A stretch of DNA of 64,000 nucleotides from Paralithodes platypus (taxonomy: Eukaryota; Arthropoda; Malacostraca; Decapoda; Lithodidae): assembly GCA_032716605.1 (NCBI GenBank), contig CM064552.1, positions 15,059,180 to 15,123,179 of the forward strand, given 5' to 3'. This document shows, in pieces, positions 1-11,559 of the stretch (positions are counted from its first letter, which is position 1; each line of letters starts with the position of its first letter). Position numbers and translations under genes: made by a program. The notes beneath the pieces were generated by a model, which saw nothing but the letters and a program-made list of their open reading frames with translations, did not search any database and had not been told where the DNA came from.

Positions 1-69
1 ATGGCCTTGGCCTTGCTCGGGGCCTTGGGGCTGTTCGGCCAGGCAGCTTGGGGAACAACAACAACAACA
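1..69 (+). mobile_element. 3' end of a SINE-like element with (AAC)n tail, cut by window start
   Basis: The first 69 bases match the last part of three longer copies at 21174-21592, 43123-43632 and 48953-49472, ending in the same GC-rich block followed by repeated AAC. Only the 3' end lies in the window. It is inferred to be a short non-autonomous retroelement because the other copies have target-site duplications and a constant 3' end. The same reading frame is open in several copies, but it resembles no protein I know. Confidence 0.8.
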
Positions 70-1341
70 CATCGTACTTGTAAGAGTTATGTCGTTAAAT
101 TACCGATGAACGCATCCCACTCTTTATCCGTAAGAACTCGTATTCTATTATAGATTCGTGAACAAAAGAAGGTAAACATTGTTTGCATTTGTTTTCCTAA
201 TTTTTTGGGGATGAGAGACGCCTCGCCGGTTGAGGTTGAGCGTAAACAAACGAGCCGTCCCGCCGGCCTAAGTGCTTGATACTTATGAGCGATATGACTG
301 GCTTAAGTAATCGCAGGAACCATTCACCGAGATACTGGGGGCTTGGGGGCTGAGTCATAACCAATGGCAAATTGCTCAGCTAAGTGGTGAGTACTGATTG
401 CCTATATGCAACGTTATCCCTGATTCTGGGGAATTTTGTGTTTTGAAAGTTAGCAACTGTAAACAATTCCCAAACTGTGGGCATTTAGGTATCTCTCGAT
501 CATGGCCGCCGGGCCCAATTGATCTATACAAAAAACTCGTCCAATCCGCACCAGGATCTATGCCCCCCGGGCATTGCTGAGAATTCCAGAGACATACTTA
601 GATGCAGCCTGTCGTAATCTTAGAGTGCAAGTAATTAAAATGTCAAGACGCAAAAGATCTGGGGGTTCCGTGTGGGGGAAAAAGTAAACATTTTGACTAC
701 CCACTGATCCCCCCTCCCTTCGTTTTCTCCCTGCCGTGCTGATCTGGAAAGAATTTCCAGGAACAATGCTCATAAGGATAATCTGAGAGGAGTTAACAAC
801 ATGCTAGTACAAGTCCGCCGGAAAGTTAGAAAAAACAGTCACTATTAGTCTAACCTTCGACCGGACCTGAGTCTATCCAATATTGGAATAATTTGGTGAA
901 GAAAATGCCTACCTGTGACTAGCGTCACTGGCCCAAAAAACGTATAGATTATATCATATAATCTGTCCTTCGTAACTGGATCCCCGCAGGGCGATGAAGC
1001 CGGAGGTCCTGGGTATATAGACTCCCTCACCCTGACGGACTCGCTGAGCAATTAGCCGTTTTATATGACCCGAAGTTACCCGTGAACGGGCTCGTGTCGT
1101 ATGTCAGAGAGGGTAAGTCTTATTGCTGAGCTACCAATCAGGGCAAATTCCCGTAGTGGGCCGAGTACAGGGGCCTTTTAATAAGTAGCACTTCCCGTAG
1201 GGAGGCATGTAGGAAAGCCCACACGCCAGGACATTCGGAGGGTTTAACTATTTGTAAAATAGAAACCGGCGGCCCTGCTAAGTAAACAAAACCGCCGGAA
1301 AAAATCATCCAAAATTGTCCAGAGGCTTCGACTTCACATAG

Positions 1342-1652
1342 ATGCCAATCTATGACCTAAGTCATCGTTGTTTAGGCCAGTTGGCGGCGGATATCTGCGT
1401 GCAATTTAGAAAAAAGTGCTAGCAGGCGCCGGAATGTGTACACATCTAGCCGCCGGAAAAGACGGGGTAAACACAACAAAGGGCCGTTCACACAGAAGAC
1501 GGAGTGCCATCCTATGACTAGTCATTGTTAAGGCCAGTTGGCGGCGGGTATCTGCGCGCTTTTTATGAAAAAATGCTAGCAGGCGCCGGTACGTTTACCC
1601 TAGCTGCCGTGAAAGACGGGGTAAACACAACAATGGGCCGGGCGGCACGCCG
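1342..1652. repeat. Two-copy tandem repeat, unit about 162 bp
   Basis: Copies start at about 1342 and 1504. Both carry the words AGGCCAGTTGGCGGCGG, GCTAGCAGGCGCCGG and GACGGGGTAAACACAACAA in the same order, with point differences. It lies inside the presumed DIRS relic leader. Confidence 0.8.
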
Positions 1653-2071
1653 AAAACTTTATCCTTGCCGGACATCCCTCCCTCCGCTAGCCCTCCCAGG
1701 TCGTCGGAAGAAGGGAATTCACAAAGATCCCAAGACAGGGGGGAAAGAGGAACACAACCACGCGCCGGTACTGAACGGACGCAGAACAGAGGCCGGCGGG
1801 GCCAGAGAGGAGTTCACTCGGTGAAAAGCACAACAACGAGAGAAAACCACCCTTATCCTCAAAACAACCCTGACGTAAGGACGTCTCCTTGGACTCCCGG
1901 GAAGTGTGCAACACTAACCCACAGGGAGCGCAAGAAAAGGGGACATAAATTAATTCAAACATAGAGAAAAATTAAATAGATCCCCCCCCCCCAAAAGCGA
2001 ACCTAAAGGCTTAATCATGAGAAAATAACTTTCAGAATGAAAAAACACGAAAGAGCAGCGAAAGCAGAGCA

Positions 2072-2470
2072 AAAGGCTCAGAGAAAGCCCCCAAATGGGA
2101 CTTCTCAGCAAACACGGACGCCGGAAGGTCCCACAACCACGGGTGACAACCGAAACCCGGCGCGTCTGCTAAAAGACAAAGACGGGGTCCCAAGACCCAA
2201 AGCTGAACTAAGGAACAGAGCTAGCGAAGAATAAAAGCCTCCTAACGAAAGGGAAAGCAAAAGAACTAACAAAGGCTCAGGGAAAGCCCCTAAACGGGGC
2301 TTCCTGGCAGACACGGAACGCCAGAAGGTTCCACAACCACGTGTGACAACCTTAACCCAGCGCGTCTGCTAAAAAGACAAAGACGGGGTCCCAAGACCCA
2401 CAGCTGGACAAAGGAACAGCTAACGAAGAATAAAAGAGCCTCCTAACTAAAGGAAAAGCAAAAACTAAGG
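2072..2470. repeat. Two-copy tandem repeat, unit about 199 bp
   Basis: Copies at about 2072-2270 and 2271-2470 share AAAGGCTCAG near the start, CGCGTCTGCTAAA in the middle and GACGGGGTCCCAAGACCCA further on. They differ by scattered substitutions and small indels. The short open frames here are broken between the copies and are not treated as genes. Confidence 0.85.
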
Positions 2471-2829
2471 CGCATAGCAACAATGAAAACCACGCGCGTG
2501 GTAACAAGAATTAACGTAACAAGAAAGCGCCTGAAAGTACCCTAATTTTAACATTACCTGCGGGCCAACAATACACAACCTGTGCTAGCTAATCTAAAAC
2601 CTTGCTCACTATCCCCCAGATATATACAAATGAGTGAGGACTCATGAGAGGAGAGAGAACGTCGAATGAAGCCGGAGCTCGGGGGCACTAGTGTTGTCGG
2701 TTGGCCCGCGAGGAAAAGAAGGACGAATCGTTGCGCTTAGCGAGAGGCGGTAAAAAGCCACAACGCAAGAAAATCCACCGAATGTGGGAAGCTTGTGAAT
2801 AACAGTGTTAAAGTGAAAATTCTTTTTCC

Positions 2830-3046
2830 TTTTTTGTTCTCTTATTTTTTACGAAGTTTTTTCGTAGTGGGTACCCGATCAACATGACGATTCCATAAGA
2901 GAAGTAGCGTTGCACTTATGAAGATTAATCTCTTTCTTCCTCGCGAGCGGTTGATTCAAACGACTGACGTGGGTGTTGAATGAAGACTATTATATTAATA
3001 GGCAACATCGTCAATGATGGGGGGGCCACTATTAAATAGCACTTTT
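2830..3046 (-). repeat. DIRS inverted terminal repeat (relic)
   Basis: This segment parallels the terminal repeat at 39634-39982 of the intact element: T-rich entry, ACGAAG/TTCGTAG inverted pair, diverged middle, then the CGTCAATGATGG...GGGGCCACT terminus near 3010-3035. Similarity is partial, so it is an old or divergent subfamily. Confidence 0.7.
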
Positions 3047-3168
3047 TATTAGCATTTTCATTGTTAATTGTAATTCAGATACCCCAACAATATACGAGTT
3101 TACTCGATTTAGTCAACTTTGAAGAGACATTAGCCTAACCTTACCAAACCTAGCCTAGTTTTATGGGT

Positions 3169-3712
<544 letters not shown>

Positions 3713-3757
3713 ATGTTTACCTATGGTCCCGTTAAAATATCCTCAAGTAACCTATTA
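3713..3757 (+). repeat. Outer arm of a 3.4-kb inverted repeat (left)
   Basis: This 45-bp segment is repeated in reverse complement at about 7034-7080, sharing TTTACCTATGGTCCCGTT and TATCCTCAAGTAACCTATTA. The pair encloses the whole 3.7-7.1 kb cluster of MITEs, palindromes and telomere-like repeats. Confidence 0.85.
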
Positions 3758-3812
3758 ACACTTTCTCTGCGGGGTGTTTTGGGCTATTTAGGGCATATTC
3801 AGGCACTCCTGG
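3758..3812 (+). repeat. Left part of a repeat interrupted by the 3813-6181 element
   Basis: Together with 6182-6345 this matches the continuous repeat at 16257-16475. The shared part here includes GGGCATATTCAGGCACTCCT. The split position defines the insertion site of the element between them. Confidence 0.75.
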
Positions 3813-4478
3813 ACCCGGATTCACTAACGGTCGTAGCGTGCGATGTCGTACAGCAACCTACGATCGTTCCTAAGGGAGTGCGGAAGGTGTATTCACGAAC
3901 GCATCGTTGAGCTCCCTTACAGCTCCCTTTCGGTTATTTTCACCGAGGCTTCGCTTGACCAATCAGGCGCTTGGCCTTTGTAAATAAACAATATGTCACC
4001 CACTTGACCGAAGCGCCAAGAAGAACCTAATATAATTCAATTTATGAGCTTTTCATTGTTTAGCATGGCTAATTCGATCCACCACAGCCAACAGGAAGAA
4101 GAATAGAGTACCCGGTATCTTGTATATTGATGATAAGAAATTAGCCTAGCTAGGCTACAGGGAAGCCTGTTAGTGGCCCAAGTTAAAGGATTTCCGACGG
4201 ATTGATCATTGATAATCATCTGTTGGGAAATTAGTGTATTATTTATACCTTAACCACAGCATATTGTTCTACTTTACCATGTCTACACCTAGACAGGGCG
4301 AGCCAAACCAAAATGCCAGACTTTACTATGTCTATGCCTACACAGGCAGTTCTAGCCAAGCCAAAATACCAGACTTAGCCTAGGCCTAATTTTTCAAAAT
4401 AGGCCTAGGGTAATATTTTTGTATTCACAACACCTTTTCAAAATAGGCCTAGCATAGGATAGGCCTAGGCTATATATA

Positions 4479-4510
<32 letters not shown>

Positions 4511-4563
4511 GGCTATAGCCTAGGCTAGTCTAGGGTAATATATTTTGTTATTCATAACACCTC

Positions 4564-5060
4564 CATTTTTGTTGAGGGCCCCCCTCAACCCATTATTGTA
4601 TCCCACGGTTGGTAGCATAACAATTTACCCAACATCTGGCCATGGGATACAATAATGGGGTGAGGGGGGCTTAGACCCACCCTACCCCTCATGACATTGT
4701 CATCATCATATATTTTACCAGCAGGGGCAAATAAGAGCAGTCAAATTAGATGCAAATATAACAGAGTGTTCGAATATGTAAACAAAGCGGACGGTACACC
4801 CGCTAACACAACTCTTACCTTGGTAAGGGTGGTGTTAGCGGGCGTACTGTCCTTGTTTATATGAAGTTGCAGGCTCGGTTATGTTCGTGTCTAATTTGAC
4901 TGCATTTAATTACAAAATTATCCCACGGCCAGCTGTTATTTGCCCCCCTGCTGGAAATATATATGGTGATGACAATAAGTCATGGGGGATGAGGGGGGTA
5001 AAGCCCCCCTCAACCTATTGCCCAAGGGATATAATGATAGGTTGAGGGGGGCTTTGTCCC
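4564..5060. repeat. Large imperfect palindrome with nested smaller inverted repeats
   Basis: The sequence folds around about 4830 (TTACCTTGGTAAG). Mirrored blocks include GTCAAATTAGA against TCTAATTTGAC, GTACACCCGCTAACAC against GTGTTAGCGGGCGTAC, and CCCCCCTCAACC against GGTTGAGGGGGG. Arms are interrupted by mismatches. This is typical of a fold-back MITE or cruciform-forming repeat. No coding content. Confidence 0.75.
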
Positions 5061-5360
5061 CCTCACCTCCCATGACTTATGCCATCATCAAATATATTAC
5101 CAGCATGGGACTAATAACAGCTAGTTAACAAGGAGGACGGTACCGCTGCAAACACCATCTTTACCTTCTAGGCTTCTACTTTACTATGCTTAGGTTACAC
5201 CAAGCTAGGCATTGCTAGCCTAACCAAAACACCATACGCAGGCCTAATTTTTCTAGCCTAAATAGCCCCAACTTTTTCAAAATAAACCTAGGTTATAGCC
5301 TAGGCCTAGGCTAGGCTAAACAATATTATTCACAACACCATTTATTATTTATTTTGGCAA

Positions 5361-5562
5361 GAATGTAGTTACCGGGTGTACCCCATCATGTTCCCGTCTA
5401 TTTTGACTGCCTTTGGATACAAAAATACATTACCCTAACCAAACAACCTAACCTAACCTAACCTAACCTAGTATTATAGATTTATAAGTATTTATTTTAT
5501 TATAAGTATTTATAGATGATTTATGTTGTATGTCGGTAGTGGTACACCCGGTAACTACATCC
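5361..5562. mobile_element. MITE, about 200 bp, TIR ATGTAGTTACCGGGTGTACC, copy 1
   Basis: Both ends carry ATGTAGTTACCGGGTGTACC as inverted repeats. A second copy in opposite orientation lies at 14513-14735, with the same interior words (GTCTATTTTGACTGCC, TACAAAAATACATTACCC). The interior contains five or six CCTAA units, so the telomere-like sequence here is part of the MITE. Confidence 0.85.
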
Positions 5563-6181
5563 TTCCCTTTATTTTTTTTAGGCTAGGCCTAGGGTAATTC
5601 TTTTCATCATTTTGTTCCTGTGATAGGCTACTTTCAAATTTGTTGAGGAATAGGCTACCCTAATCTAACCCAGAGGTGGTGGGGAGTTGGAATAAAACAT
5701 TTCCACAATAAATGAGGGTTAAAATCTACTAATAGTAGGCTACGTGTTGTCGCAGCACATGAATTTGTGCATCAATTAACCTTGACTAGGTCTAGGCTGG
5801 CATATGTAGGCTATTCATAGCTTAATTTGGCCTGTCATAAGACATTAAGGATACAAATATTATCATACTTTGTATTAAATGCCTCAATGGTGTTGTAAAC
5901 ACAAGTGAACAATCATATTGCGCTATTATTGCCTCAATAATAACTTATGTGTGTCATAAAGAGCTATACTGCAGACGAATTTGTTATGGTCGCGGGTTGT
6001 GTTATCGATATTTGTGTACCTATATCCGGGTCATATTCATGTAAGGGTAGTCCGGACCACCCTTTGCGAAAGGGGCTGCCTACGATCAAAGATGGCCGCT
6101 ACGACGCTTCGTGAATACCAGCATTGAGTCGTAAGGGAACGGTAAGGGAGTTTTCGGATCGTACGACCGTTAGTGAATCCA

Positions 6182-6345
6182 CCTCCAGAATGATTATTCA
6201 AGCATCTGCATTAAATTAACTGTATTCTGCCGAAAACTAGGCAAAAATAGCTTCAAAATGAGACCAGAACGGGCCTCGTACGTGGCCTGGTTCACCCGCA
6301 GCGGTGCCATAGAAACGCGGGAAACCCGCTATTTGTTAACACTGT
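6182..6345 (+). repeat. Right part of the interrupted repeat (matches 16257-16475)
   Basis: Shares TCTGCATTAAAT, ACTGTATTCTGCCGAAAA, GGTTCACCCGCAGCGGTGCC and GAAACGCGGGAAACCCGC with the copy at 16257-16475. Function unknown; possibly a MITE ending at TTAA (6337-6340). Confidence 0.75.
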
Positions 6346-6554
6346 TGTGAGAGGCAGTGAGAGACCCGCGCGAGACGCAGTCTACCTCAGTGGGCGCCTG
6401 GCTGCTCTGAGGGTCGGAGGTGGAGGTGGGTCCCTCACGCTCCCGCCCACTGACACTCAATTTTTTATTTTTTTACAGGCTTTTAAAGCCTGGAAATTGC
6501 TGCAAATTGCCAGGACGTTCCAGAACATCACCCGCAGGGAAAGGGTTAGGAACT

Positions 6555-6644
6555 GGTCATGGGACTGGTTAGAACTTGTAGGATATTTAATTGAAGTGCT
6601 GAAATCAGTATTTACTGAGAAATAAAAGTCTTAAAATGCGCTAG
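6555..6644 (+). repeat. Short-range inverted repeat, left arm (partner 6937-7022)
   Basis: About 85 bp around GGTTAGAACTTGTAGGAT and CAGTATTTACTGAG recurs as reverse complement at 6937-7022 with few differences. The 290-bp loop holds the TTAGG block. A short frame ending TAA and followed by AATAAA runs into this arm after a plausible acceptor (TTTTTTACAG at about 6469-6478), but it has no recognisable protein similarity. Confidence 0.8.
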
Positions 6645-6744
6645 CCTATGTTTTACGGGAGGGTCTGTACGCCGCCACATACCTTACCCCCTGCACATGC
6701 GCGGCCCCGCCCACTGCCCAAAATGTACAAAATATTATATTAGG

Positions 6745-6840
6745 CCTAGATTAGATTAGATTAGATTAGATTAACCTAACCTAACCTAACCTAACCTAAC
6801 CTAACCTAACCTAACCTAACCTAACCCAACCCAACCCTAA
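6745..6840. repeat. Interstitial telomere-like array, (CCTAA)n = (TTAGG)n
   Basis: A run of GATTA units (6747-6773) passes into about ten exact CCTAA units (6774-6824) and then degenerates (CCCAA, CCCTAA). TTAGG is the canonical telomere repeat of most arthropods. The array sits in the loop of an inverted repeat, inside other repeats, so it is interstitial. Confidence 0.9.
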
Positions 6841-6936
6841 TATAATATAACATAACATAACATTTTTGCCTGAACTAGTCATTGTTTACCTGGGAAAGAG
6901 AAGGCAGGGACCCTGGGTGACCCATAGCGATGATAG

Positions 6937-7080
6937 CGCATTTTAAGACTGTTATTCCTCAGTAAATACAGATTTCCGCACTTCAATTAAACATCCTACA
7001 AGTTCTAACCAGTCCCCTGAACAGTTTTTAATAGGTTACTTGAGGATATTTTAACGGGACCATAGGTAAACATTTATCCA
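6937..7080 (-). repeat. Right arms of the two nested inverted repeats
   Basis: 6937-7022 is the reverse complement of 6555-6644 and 7034-7080 is the reverse complement of 3713-3757. The two arms are adjacent here but 2.8 kb apart on the other side, so the left partner was expanded by the insertions between 3758 and 6555. Confidence 0.8.
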
Positions 7081-7403
7081 GGAATCTCGTAATTGAGTTG
7101 TTGTTCTGCAGAATACCCACAGATGGCCTACAACCGTAAAATAACATTTGCATAGCCTACATAGGCTATTATTAGTATATATTTTTGTACACATAGCCTA
7201 TATGAATCTTCAAATAGGCCTATACAGTATATAGCCTACCGACAAACGTTTTTTAATCCTGACTAAGTTTAGGCCTATTGTGTCGACAGTTTGAATAATG
7301 GGCGGTTCAGTCAATTGTGCACACAGTCTCACACACATTAGCCTATATAAACATGTATAGGCTAGCCTACACACATATCAGAAGTATATACGGGAAGGAT
7401 GTA

Positions 7404-10400
7404 CAGTGTGCCAAAATTCGCCCATTTTCTTCGTGATCCCGAACCTAACATCTGAAAAAATATTGATACTGAAATAGGCTAAGAGCCTGTGACTGTCCCG
7501 GGGCGGCCGGGAGCCCCGCTAAACCTGCCATTCTATTTCTACATTACACTCATCAAACGATAGTTGCTTTGCTCTACACTGTACTCTACATTGGCTATGA
7601 TCTTAGAACTACAGTAAACTTCCGTTAATCCGAAGGGCAGCGGACCGGCTCTCGTTCGGATTAGTGGATTTTTCGGATTATCGGACTTTACCCCTATGAA
7701 CCTGTGTATGACGAAAACATTGAGACATTAGGCCACCCAAATGACACAATGGTGCACACACACATATCATATGTTCATGAAATCACTTCAAAAGTTTACC
7801 ATTGTCATTGTAGCCTATTAACTACTTCAAAACATTCAGATTAATGGTCAAAGGAATCTGCTGATATAAACGTCTTCTTCTTCTTCCGTCTACTAGCGAG
7901 TTTGTCTTGCTCTTGAAGATCAGATGTGGTTCGGGAAGTAATGCCTTAACAACGGCACTTCCCTGAGAGGTTCTTGTAATTTTCCTTTTGTGATTTTCCT
8001 TTTGTGACGTGCTCTGTTATATTATATTGAATTGAAAGCACCCTTGTCTTGTTGTCTTGAAAGCACCCTTGGGATGCTCCGATCACTGAACTATAAATAG
8101 TAGCGTATCGGAACATCCAAAGGTGCGTTTTCAAGCTCAAGACTAATACGTCCAAAGGTGCATTTTCAAGCTCAAGACTGAATCCGCTTGCAGAAAATGC
8201 GGTGCAAGCCAGTAGCGCATCGGAGCGTCCCAAGGATGCGTTCAAGAGCAAAACAAACTCTCTAGCAGACGATGTGGAAGAAGAAGAAGACGAAGGTGTT
8301 TACGATTATATCAGTAGCTTCCTTTGACCATTAATCTGAATGTTTTGAAGTAGATAATAGGCTACAATGACAATGGTAAACTTTTAAAGTGAATTCATGA
8401 ACATATGATATGTGTGTGCTCCATTATGTGTCATTTGAGTGGCCTAATGCCTCAAAAAGGGGACTTTGGGACTTCTTGAAATTCGGACCATCGGGTGAAT
8501 TCGGATTTGGCCTCAAATTGAAAAATTCGGACTATTGGGAGATTCGAATCATCGGTCGTCGGATTAACGGACTTTTACTGTATTATATATCACCTGTATT
8601 GAAGTCCAAATGCAGCTACTAATGTAAATATAGACGGATAAATCCAGAGCTCGAGTCATGAGAGCGATTTGTTTACACTGTGAAAACACAACTTGTTCGG
8701 TTCGGATGAGGTGACTGACTTTAGCACCAATATAACAAATATATATTACAATAAGGAAACAGCCATCGTTCATAGAACGAACTCCTGGATGGGAGAGTCC
8801 GCTAAAACAAACAAACAAACAAACAACCAATGTACCCCTACACTCCGATGTTATATTGCGCCGAAGGCTGAGTCAAGACGAACACAACTACCGTAATTTT
8901 ATTGGCACTCGAATGCTCAATAATATGTAGATTAAAGGATAATAATAGGTATTTATCTAAAACTATGTATATATTAACTAAACTACTCCATGTGTTTAAT
9001 ATATTGACTAAATTTCACTGAAATGAATAATGTAAAATATTAATTTAAGTTTGAATGTTAGTTTTCTGATCTGATCTGATCCTAATTAAACTCCCACAAA
9101 ATACACGATATTTTTTCGTATGTGCTAATTTTATGGGGTCTCTAATTTCTTAAAAATAGTGAATGAATATAAATGTTATGTGTTTGACAAAGAGCGCAAG
9201 ACCTTGAGGCATAAGGTAAGCTATAAATTAGTACGATTTTATGATGAATTATTGGTTTTTCAGGGGTATATAATTATGTGGTTGGATCAATGGAAAACAA
9301 CGAACGAATATCAGCAATGTTTTCCATTGTGGTGTTTCCGAGAATAATCCAATGATGACGTCAAATTAGCTTGCCGCCAATCAACTGTGGAACACTTGGA
9401 AATGTGTTAGCTGTTATTTACCGATATATTTGTGGAAAAATAGAGTGAATTAAGGGGCTGGAATATAACATTGACTTCATGTGAAGTGCGAGTGCCCTAC
9501 ACATTCTAAAATTGTGCATATTAATCTTGGGGAACTCATTATATATAAGGTATAAGTTCAAGGTGATACTTTGGATAAACCTGACTTCTAGCAAGCACCA
9601 AATAGCGATTTTGTAAGTAGCCAAGCATATTATTTTTTTCAGATAAGCCTAGGCCTACTTGTATTAGCCTAGGCCTATGATGATAATGATGATTTGAAGC
9701 AGAAATGAGTAGCCTAGGCTGAGGCTAGGCATATTAGGCTTAGGATAACCCATTATCCAACAATCTTAGGACTGCCCCCACTAGTGGGGCTATGTATAAT
9801 GTATTGATAGGCTAATGAAGATCAAGGAAGATTTGAGGTTAAAGACAGTAAAAAATAAGGTTAGCTAGGCAGCTGGGAATCTGGTTCTGGTAGGCTAAGA
9901 CTCAGAGCCCACTCTTAACCCGGGAACGGCAAAGGTCCTCAATTATGGTAATTAGGCTATTTAGAAGATGACCTTTTTTTCTAGTTATTAAAAACTTACT
10001 CTATGGTGTATTATATGATATATAGAAGCAATAGAACTGTTAAAATGACCTGGGAAGTGTATATTAAACTTAGCCTAGACCAACATTCCTGTATTTTTTT
10101 TTTTTTTTTTTTTTGTAAGGCTAGGCTAGGCTAACCTAGCCTAGGCTACTCTTGAGTTTTGGAACACAGTAGGCCTAAGCCTAGGCCTATTTTAGATGTC
10201 TAACTTTTAAAATAATAATATAAAAATACGTAGGCTAGGCCTAGGCTAGGATTATTTTTTTTTTATCATTATACAGAAAGTTGTATCACTCAAAAAAACA
10301 GCGTCATTCGACACCCTGGCTAGGCTATAGCCTATGACAATAACAGTTTGCCGTCATGCCGTGGGATTAGGCCTATAGGGGTAGACCTGTCACTGAAGAA

Positions 10401-11314
10401 TACTTTCGCAGTCTTACCGTTTGTTTTTGTTTTCAAGGTATAGGCTATAGGCAGAATAGGCTACAGTAGTATCTTATCTACTGGTATCTTATTTTATTGT
10501 AGTTTATATAATGAGTGGAAGATTTGCAATAACTTACCCTAACCAAAGTCCAAACTTAGTGTCCAAAGTGGGATCTGCACCCTGCCTCTATGTTCTCATT
10601 TTGTATACCGGTAACTTTTTAGCCAGATTACCGGTACAATTTAATAAGTGTACAGCCAGCAGCTAGGCCTACCGCCTACAGTGCATTTATAGATTTCCCG
10701 GAATCCCGGCCATGACTTGGGTATCACTAAAGAATCTTTCCGCAGCCTTATGTACAATTGTTTGTTTTTATTTCTTCAAGGAATATAGTACAGTAGTTTA
10801 TTGTTCAATTGTTTATCATGTTATGAGTAGATAATTTGCATTACCTTACCCTAACCTAACTTTACTTAGTCTTAGTGTCCAAAGTGGGGGCTGCCACTAT
10901 CCCCACAGTCCACACACCCGCTAACTAACATATATTATTGGTATGTCTTGTCATTACTATAACCTGACTTCATGGGGGTAACGGAGACTTGATTGAATAT
11001 TTTCGGAATTAGCCTCGCAGAATCTTGAGTCTTTTAAAGTTGTGAAAATTAAAGTAAGTTTCTACGTTCCTACTGATTGTACTTAACCCGAGATGGGAAT
11101 AGCCTACCCAGGTATTTTTTACTCGGCCCAGGGAAAATAATAGACAAACAAATGTTCTAATCAAAGTTTATTCTTGAAACTTTGTACCGGTATGTATTTT
11201 AACCAGTACTCTATAGTAACTCATGTATCATATGAAAGGATATAAATTAAGTATGTAATAGTTCTTGGAATGCAACAACAAATATACATGAAATCTTTAT
11301 TGGACAAAAGTTAC
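7404..11314 (+). repeat. Left arm of a 6.6-kb long inverted repeat
   Basis: The arm begins CAGTGTGCCAAAATTCGCCC at 7404, just after a TA, and runs to about 11314. Its reverse complement is 11560-14052. Near-identical stretches include 9418-9624 against 12805-13011. The left arm has two blocks the right lacks: a 969-bp MITE at 7612-8580 and about 400 bp near 10830-11235. No gene could be recognised. A 60-residue frame at 9159-9215 ends at a good donor (GTAAGC at about 9216), and the right arm has a matching one, but I cannot assign it. Confidence 0.93.
7612..8580. mobile_element. Fold-back Tigger/pogo-type MITE, 969 bp, TA target, copy 1
   Basis: The left end is CAGTAAACTTCCGTTAATCC; the right end complements to CAGTAAAAGTCCGTTAATCC. 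TA flanks both ends (7610-7611 and 8581-8582). The equivalent place in the other arm of the long inverted repeat (TA at 13846-13847) is unoccupied with a single TA, which proves the boundaries. Beyond the TIRs the element folds on itself: about 7700-7885 mirrors about 8290-8465 (ATTAATCTGAATGTTTTGAAGT is shared in part with ACTTCAAAACATTCAGATTA). No complete transposase is present. Confidence 0.93.
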
Positions 11315-11321
11315 TTTAAGT

Positions 11322-11437
11322 GGAGAAATTTTGAGATGTGAAGGTAAATATATGCACAATACATGCTCAAAATTTATTAAAAGGAATGAATAATATTGTA
11401 AGTAAAAGGGATGTTATGTATGTTTACTGGTGTTTAA
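11322..11437 (+). repeat. Loop segment of the long inverted repeat, also present inverted at 14258-14372
   Basis: The spacer between the two arms contains a 115-bp block (GGAGAAATTTTGAGATGTG ... GTTTACTGGTGTTTAA) that occurs again as reverse complement just outside the right arm. The rest of the loop (11438-11559) has no recognised content. Confidence 0.9.
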
Positions 11438-11559
11438 TCAGGATACTAGGGGAGCTGGCTGCCTGTACTTCAGTCTCAAAGAGATGCACTTCAGGTCCAC
11501 TAATATAGGCATTGAAAACAGGTTTTTAAATTATTCTTAGCAGTCCCTGTTTTAGTTTT

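Larger units (their letters stand above)
250..3046 (-). mobile_element. Decayed DIRS-type retrotransposon, 5' end only, minus orientation
   Basis: The right edge (about 2830-3046) resembles the inverted terminal repeat of the intact DIRS at 31290-39982: both have the block TTTTTTACGAAG, TTTTTTCGTAG and a terminus with CGTCAATGATGG followed by GGGGCCACT. The GATGG-GGGGCC form matches the left end of the intact element rather than its right end (GATTACGGGG), so this copy points to the minus strand. Leftward, CCGCCGG words recur, the reverse complement of the CCGGCGG words that crowd the intact element's leader. No DIRS coding frame is recognisable; the left edge is approximate. An unrelated GC-rich repeat is the alternative for 250-2700. 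Confidence 0.55.
3813..6181. mobile_element. Non-autonomous DNA transposon, 2.4 kb, TIR GGATTCACTAACGGTCGTA
   Basis: The terminal inverted repeat is GGATTCACTAACGGTCGTA at 818-836 past 3000 on the left and its exact complement at 6162-6180 on the right, with weaker similarity further in. The flanks (left ACTCCTGGA, right CCTCCAGA) look like an imperfect target duplication of about 8 bp. A related uninterrupted sequence at 16257-16475 runs straight through this point. No transposase is recognisable inside; the interior holds a large palindrome (4564-5060), a poly-T tract (4483-4510) and another MITE (5361-5562). Superfamily not assigned; hAT-like would fit 8-bp duplications but the termini are not typical. 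Confidence 0.65.

Noticed and set aside
6347..6625. Possible terminal exon: acceptor TTTTTTACAG, 50-codon frame, TAA and AATAAA
   Set aside because: No similarity to a known protein. Half of it is one arm of a local inverted repeat, and no matching upstream exon was found. Kept only as a note.
7946..8251. 101-codon minus-strand frame, also at 30292-30597
   Set aside because: It lies in the centre of both fold-back MITE copies, shows no transposase motif and differs by indels between copies; most likely non-coding.
9418..9624. 68-codon frame conserved between both arms (also 12805-13011)
   Set aside because: Conservation is explained by the inverted duplication. No motif, no codon-biased differences to judge selection.
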